DNA of 33,819 bases from an uncultured Bacteroidia bacterium (lineage in GTDB: Bacteria > Bacteroidota > Bacteroidia > Bacteroidales > Prolixibacteraceae): assembly GCA_903854235.1 (NCBI GenBank), contig CAINVV010000250.1:1-33819 (forward strand). Direction: 5' to 3'. The stretch's first letter is position 1. Every line of letters starts with the position of its first letter. This document shows, piece after piece, positions 30,212 through 33,819 of this stretch. Under the pieces are notes generated by a model. It saw nothing but the letters and a program-made list of their open reading frames with translations. It was not told the DNA's origin and did no database searches. Both the position numbers and the translations under genes were made by a program.

Positions 30212-31063
30212 TTATACTCCGCTGTAGGCATTGAACCCCCCATCAACGGGGATGACAATTCCGGTTACGAAGGAGGAGATGTCGGACAAAAGGTAAAGGG
30301 ATCCACCTTGCAAGTCATCGGGATCACCAAATTTTCCCATCGGGGTATTGGTAACAATTTTGTGTCCACGGGGTGCATAACCGCCTGTTTTTTCATCCAA
30401 AACCAGAAAACGGTTCTGACTGGTAATGAAGAATCCCGGAGCAATGGCGTTGACACGGATACCCATTTTTGCCAAATGGACTGCCAGCCATTCGGTGAAA
30501 TTGTTGACGGAAGCCTTTGCCGCCGAATAGGCAGGAATCTTGGTAAGGGGGTGATAAGAATTCATTGAAGAGATGTTCAGTACCGAACCCTTCCTTTTCA
30601 GGAGCATATCGCGGGTAAATACCATCGTAGGGAGGATAGTGCCCTTAAAATTCAAGGCAAAGACCTTGTCAAAACCCTCCATCTGAAGTCCATAAAAAGT
30701 CTTTTCGAGGTTGTCGAGGTCTGCTTCTTCCATCTGTTCCACCTGTGTCGTTGCCTGGGGAGAGTTGCCTCCCGCACCGTTGATCAGGAGTTCGATCGGA
30801 CCCAGTTTCTCGTTGATAACCAGTTTAGCCGCTTCGAGCGACTCCTTGTCCAAAACATTTGCTTTTACGCCGATGCAGGTTGCATCGAATTCCTTGCTGA
30901 TGTCAGCAGCCACTTGCTGGGCCAGTTCTTCGTTGATGTCAACAATGGCTACCTTGGTTCCCACTGAAACCAGTGCCTTCACCAGGGAGATTCCAATCAC
31001 ACCTGCACCACCTGTGATGACACATACTTTTCCATTCAGGTCATCGAAAGAAATTTTCTTCAT
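30212..31063 (-). CDS. uxuB: SDR-type D-mannonate oxidoreductase (fructuronate reductase)
   Basis: This 283-residue short-chain dehydrogenase has the cofactor motif TGGAGVIG (17-24) and the NGAGGNSPQAT block characteristic of YjmF/UxuB-type mannonate oxidoreductases. The catalytic residues are Ser near 166, Tyr179 and Lys183 (YSAAK), and the C-terminus VTGIVIPVDGGFNAYSG is typical. It would reduce D-fructuronate to D-mannonate with NAD(P)H in the isomerase pathway of hexuronate degradation. It is a different family from E. coli UxuB but the same activity. It lies 32 bases downstream of the LacI regulator and upstream of the KdgK-like kinase. The specific assignment rests on sequence resemblance and context. 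Confidence 0.8.
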   Translation of the reverse strand: MKKISFDDLNGKVCVITGGAGVIGISLVKALVSVGTKVAIVDINEELAQQVAADISKEFDATCIGVKANVLDKESLEAAKLVINEKLGPIELLINGAGGNSPQATTQVEQMEEADLDNLEKTFYGLQMEGFDKVFALNFKGTILPTMVFTRDMLLKRKGSVLNISSMNSYHPLTKIPAYSAAKASVNNFTEWLAVHLAKMGIRVNAIAPGFFITSQNRFLVLDEKTGGYAPRGHKIVTNTPMGKFGDPDDLQGGSLYLLSDISSFVTGIVIPVDGGFNAYSGV

Positions 31064-31095
31064 TTTTTTAGTCTATTTAAGTTGAAATAATTGAA

Positions 31096-32151
31096 TTAAT
31101 AGGAATTGTAAAAATTTATGTTCTCCCTGGTTATCAAATCGATGGAGGTGAAATTCTCTTTCTTGATTTTATCCTTCTTGACAAGATGGTCAAAAAGCAG
31201 GTTAATTGCCTGAAAAGCCTGCATTTCAGGTTTTTGACAAATCAGAAAATCAATTTTCCCCTCTTTCAGCAAGGCAATGTTGATGGGGATGAGATCATAT
31301 CCGATGATCTTGGGTGTAACACACAAATTTTTAAAACAGATGGCCGCCTGGTTCACTTTGGAATTGGTTACAAATACAGCATTGACTTCACAGGGATTAA
31401 TTCCCAGATCTGCCAAATGCCGTACAATTTCTTCCTCGCCGTTTCCTGAGACTTCCATCTTCAGAAGCCGGTGCCGGTTGGAGCTTTTCTTTTCAAAATA
31501 TTGAAGGAACCCTTTCTCCCTCAAAAGCAAATGATTGGCGTTGTCAAGTTCTCTGGCAATGTGAATCAACAGGATGACTCCTTCTTCCCCAAGCCCCCAG
31601 TCGATCAGTTTGGCGGCCAAAAAGCCGCTGTCGTACGAACTTTGGGCTACAAACCCGATTGGATGGGTATTCGGCAGGATGGAGTCGATAAAAATATAGG
31701 GGATCTTTCGCTCATCCAGTTTTTGCGTAAAGCGAATGGCTTCCCGCTTTGCACAAGGAGCCAACATTACCGCATCTGGCTCGGAAAGCAGTATTTTCTC
31801 TGCCTCAGCGGAAAAAGAGGAGGAGTCCTCCATTTCAAAATAGAATTGTTTGATCCTGACTCCATATTCGCGGAGCTGGTTCTTTGCCTTTTCGACGCCG
31901 TGCTGAGGTTTCGACCAATAGTTGTCCTGATTGGCTGCTTTTGGCATGAAGGTGGCAAATACAATGTTCTTCTTGGAGGCAAGACTGCTCGCCAGCAGAT
32001 TGGGACGATAATCCAGCTCATCTATGATCTGCTGTATCTTCTCCCGTGTGGCAAGGGAAACTTCTCCCCTGTCGTGTAAAACACGATCAACAGTTCCAAT
32101 CGATACACCTGCCCGAATGGCAATGTCCTTGATTCTTGTATTTTTTACCAC
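31096..32151 (-). CDS. LacI-family transcriptional regulator of the sugar-acid cluster
   Basis: This 351-residue regulator has an N-terminal LacI helix-turn-helix (TRIKDIAIRAGVSIGTVDRVLHD) and hinge helix (PNLLASSLASKK). They are followed by a periplasmic-binding-protein-like sensor domain to the end. It diverges from the UxaE-like gene and heads the uxuB-kdgK-larA-like genes on its own strand. Two nearly identical palindromes lie in the intergenic region, one over its own promoter's -33 area and one at the epimerase start region. This suggests autorepression and repression of the epimerase gene, relieved by a pathway intermediate. The effector is unknown. Confidence 0.92.
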   Translation of the reverse strand: MVKNTRIKDIAIRAGVSIGTVDRVLHDRGEVSLATREKIQQIIDELDYRPNLLASSLASKKNIVFATFMPKAANQDNYWSKPQHGVEKAKNQLREYGVRIKQFYFEMEDSSSFSAEAEKILLSEPDAVMLAPCAKREAIRFTQKLDERKIPYIFIDSILPNTHPIGFVAQSSYDSGFLAAKLIDWGLGEEGVILLIHIARELDNANHLLLREKGFLQYFEKKSSNRHRLLKMEVSGNGEEEIVRHLADLGINPCEVNAVFVTNSKVNQAAICFKNLCVTPKIIGYDLIPINIALLKEGKIDFLICQKPEMQAFQAINLLFDHLVKKDKIKKENFTSIDLITRENINFYNSY

Positions 32152-32170
32152 TTTAAGAAATAATATTGGA

Positions 32171-32178
32171 CAAATTTA
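32171..32178 (-). promoter_or_regulatory. -7 element (TAAATTTG, minus strand) for the LacI regulator gene
   Basis: The plus strand reads CAAATTTA, a perfect TAnnTTTG complement 20 bases from the ATG at 32151. The predicted -33 region falls on operator 1 (32194-32207). Confidence 0.55.
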
Positions 32179-32193
32179 AACATAATTTCAATT

Positions 32194-32207
32194 CGTGTAC
32201 GAACACG
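32194..32207. promoter_or_regulatory. Operator 1 for the LacI-family regulator (predicted)
   Basis: CGTGT-ACGA-ACACG is a perfect inverted repeat with a four-base centre. It shares 16 consecutive bases (ACGAACACGGAAAAAA) with operator 2, exactly 88 bases away. Its position over the -33 region of the regulator's own promoter suggests autoregulation. Confidence 0.65.
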
Positions 32208-32275
32208 GAAAAAAATATTTTCATTTTTTTTGTCAAAAATACCATTTTAATTATCCACACGTCAAAAAAATATTT

Positions 32276-32283
32276 TACTTTCG
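32276..32283 (+). promoter_or_regulatory. Candidate -7 element (TACTTTCG) for the UxaE-like gene
   Basis: One mismatch from TAnnTTTG. Its last bases overlap operator 2, so a bound repressor would block initiation. The implied leader is about 125 nt and contains a stable ACCCGC-TCAA-GCGGGT hairpin (32373-32388) 26 bases before the ATG. Confidence 0.4.
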
Positions 32284-32295
32284 TGAACGAACACG
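32282..32295. promoter_or_regulatory. Operator 2 for the LacI-family regulator (predicted)
   Basis: CGTGA-ACGA-ACACG differs by one base from operator 1. It overlaps the end of the candidate -7 box and the expected transcription start of the UxaE-like gene, the classic position for repression. Confidence 0.65.
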
Positions 32296-32414
32296 GAAAA
32301 AATCGAAACCGGAATAACGAACTAAAAACCGGAGGTTAAAACCAGATTAAGGCAGACATCAGAAATTAACTTACCCGCTCAAGCGGGTTCCATAAATAAA
32401 CAAACATATATCAC

Positions 32415-33665
32415 ATGAAGAAGATTGGTAAATATAGTTTTGGCATTGGGGACAGGTTTGTCCACCAGGGAAATGCACAACTGAGGGCATTGGTGAAAGC
32501 ACAGGTTTCTGGGATTGAAGTGACGCCGGTTTGGAACAAGTCCAACAGGGAGCACATGTATGTACATTCGAATCCTGCAGATACCCGCGTCGAAGCCGAT
32601 CAGGCCGTGAAGGCATTGGGTTACAAAGGCGACTATTGTGTGGATGCGGATCATATCAACCTCAGCAATGTGGCAGGCTTTGTTGACTCTTCCGACTTCT
32701 TTACGATTGACGTTGCCTCAAAAATCGGAATTCCGGCTACGCCGGATGAAATTGCTGCATTTGTAGCCTCTTGCAAGCGTTATACCGGACAATTGAACAT
32801 TCCCAACATCGCTCATCCTTTTCTGGTTGACGAGGCGCTGCTTAAAACAGTTGCCGATAAATTTCTGACCGCCATCACGGAGGCAGGAAAAATATACCGG
32901 TTTATTGCCGAAAATAAAGGATCCGATGATTTTGTCACCGAGATCTCGATGGACGAGGTGGAGTCGCCACAGTCGCCCGTTGAATTGTTCTTTATCCTGA
33001 AAATGATCGCCAACGAGAAAATTCCTGCACAGACCATTGCCCCGAAATTTACGGGCAGATTCAACAAGGGGGTTGATTACGTCGGAGATGTAACCAAGTT
33101 TGCCCAGGAATTTGAAGAAGACATTTTGGTCATCGACTTCGCGGTAAAAGAGTTCAATTTGATGGATAACCTGAAACTGAGCGTGCATTCGGGATCAGAC
33201 AAGTTCTCCATCTACCCGGAAATACAGCGGATCATCACGAAATATGACAAGGGAATACACGTCAAGACTGCTGGGACAACCTGGCTCGAAGAGGTGATTG
33301 GACTGGCAGTGTCAGATGGGGAGGCACTCAAGGCTGCAAAATCGATTTACACACAAGCTCTGGCCCGTCAGGAAGAGCTTTGCGCTCCCTATGCAGATGT
33401 CATTGACATCAAGGGAGATCAACTTCCTTCTGCCGTAGAGGTGGCCGGTTGGAGCAGCGAGAAATTTGCCAACACCCTGAGGCACATCCCGGGTCACCCG
33501 GATTACAATCCAAATTTGCGGCAACTGATTCACGTTGGCTATAAAATTGCGGCGGAGATGGGTACCTATTACACCGATCTGCTGAAAGCTAACAACAACG
33601 TGATAGGTCAGTGTGTCGAAGAAAACTTGTACGACAGGCACCTGAAACGTCTCTTTCAATTGTAA
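32415..33665 (+). CDS. UxaE-like tagaturonate/fructuronate epimerase
   Basis: This 416-residue protein resembles UxaE, the tagaturonate-fructuronate epimerase first described in Thermotoga maritima. The N-terminal KYSFGIGDRFVHQGNAQL and the block YCVDADHINLSNV with potential metal ligands (about residues 77-81) are the most recognisable parts. VHSGSDKFSIYPEI, KTAGTTWLEEVIGL, and LRHIPGHPDYNP follow. It would connect galacturonate-derived tagaturonate to the glucuronate branch at fructuronate, which the UxuB-like enzyme next door can reduce. It is cytosolic, with no signal or membrane segment, and is transcribed divergently from the LacI regulator under a predicted operator. Family recognition is from memory of the motif pattern, so a related epimerase specificity is possible. 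Confidence 0.75.
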   Translation: MKKIGKYSFGIGDRFVHQGNAQLRALVKAQVSGIEVTPVWNKSNREHMYVHSNPADTRVEADQAVKALGYKGDYCVDADHINLSNVAGFVDSSDFFTIDVASKIGIPATPDEIAAFVASCKRYTGQLNIPNIAHPFLVDEALLKTVADKFLTAITEAGKIYRFIAENKGSDDFVTEISMDEVESPQSPVELFFILKMIANEKIPAQTIAPKFTGRFNKGVDYVGDVTKFAQEFEEDILVIDFAVKEFNLMDNLKLSVHSGSDKFSIYPEIQRIITKYDKGIHVKTAGTTWLEEVIGLAVSDGEALKAAKSIYTQALARQEELCAPYADVIDIKGDQLPSAVEVAGWSSEKFANTLRHIPGHPDYNPNLRQLIHVGYKIAAEMGTYYTDLLKANNNVIGQCVEENLYDRHLKRLFQL

Positions 33666-33819
33666 TGACTAAAATAACTGGTGCGAACTAAAGTGACTAA
33701 AGTAATTAAGCTACTGTCCAGTCATTCATTTTTCATCACTAGCGTTGCGTCTTTTTTAGAATAATTTTAACTGTATATATTTCTGTTCTTTGACATCTTG
33801 ATATTCTGCATTTTCAAAG
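33666..33819. other. Right-end region without a recognisable gene
   Basis: The last 154 bases hold no reading frame of note. Short imperfect repeats of GACTAAAGT occur just after the epimerase stop (33666-33703). A CTTTGA...TCAAAG inverted repeat sits at the very edge (33788-33793 and 33814-33819). What lies beyond cannot be judged. Confidence 0.5.

Noticed and set aside
31471-32079. Plus-strand open frame (202 codons) opposite the LacI regulator
   Set aside because: It is a shadow of the regulator gene, with no recognisable protein features.
33780-33819. Possible start of an rRNA operon or CRISPR array at the right edge
   Set aside because: Only a short CTTTGA/TCAAAG inverted repeat is visible. 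There is no rRNA sequence and no repeat-spacer pattern before the window ends.

Overview
The window reads as chromosomal DNA from a member of the Bacteroidota (probably Bacteroidales or Marinilabiliales). Several gene starts follow a TAnnTTTG -7 element, in the best cases with a TTG about 19-20 bases upstream, and clear Shine-Dalgarno sequences are lacking. The gene families also fit: outer-membrane beta-barrels, a Tat-exported Gfo/Idh/MocA oxidoreductase and an SDR-type UxuB. There are no rRNA or tRNA genes, insertion sequences, CRISPR arrays or phage genes. About 31 protein genes are supported, one of them cut by the left edge.

Layout. Bases 1-2800: the 3' end of a HigA-like antitoxin, an unknown membrane protein, a DUF2975 membrane protein coupled to a small HTH regulator, and a MarC-family protein. 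Bases 2800-8050 (minus strand): an acyltransferase and a bile-acid/sodium-symporter-like carrier in one operon, a Tat-exported oxidoreductase, and FolC. Bases 8250-16050 (plus strand): PhoH with a PIN domain, the tRNA methylthiotransferase MtaB, an inositol-monophosphatase-like enzyme, an LpxL-like acyltransferase, a GT2 glycosyltransferase, an isochorismatase-like hydrolase, aspartate kinase and a small DUF5808 protein. Bases 16050-20360 (minus): a second acyltransferase, then a translationally coupled pair made of a PorV/PorQ-like barrel protein and a secreted protein joining a ComEA-like helix-hairpin-helix region to a barrel-like domain. Bases 20480-22610: purE diverging from hpt-adk, all purine metabolism. 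Bases 22630-27560 (minus): a DUF3109 protein, gpmI, gnd and pdxB. Bases 27700-33665: a sugar-acid cluster with a LarA-superfamily protein, a PfkB sugar kinase resembling KDG kinase, an SDR-type fructuronate reductase and a LacI regulator on the minus strand, and a divergent UxaE-like tagaturonate/fructuronate epimerase on the plus strand.

How the genes work together. The right-hand cluster looks like a hexuronate catabolic regulon: UxaE-like epimerase (tagaturonate to fructuronate), UxuB-like reductase (fructuronate to mannonate), and a KdgK-like kinase. The LacI regulator probably acts at two near-identical palindromes 88 bp apart in the divergent intergenic region. No mannonate dehydratase (uxuA) is visible. 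A LarA-superfamily protein sits here instead, with the cofactor Lys and two His residues at LarA-like spacing. A mannonate/gluconate 2-epimerase role, feeding the nearby gnd, is an attractive but untested idea.

Other items of interest are the helix-hairpin-helix/barrel pair, a candidate roughly 100-nt small RNA between gpmI and gnd, a long structured leader before hpt, and short tandem repeats in two intergenic regions.
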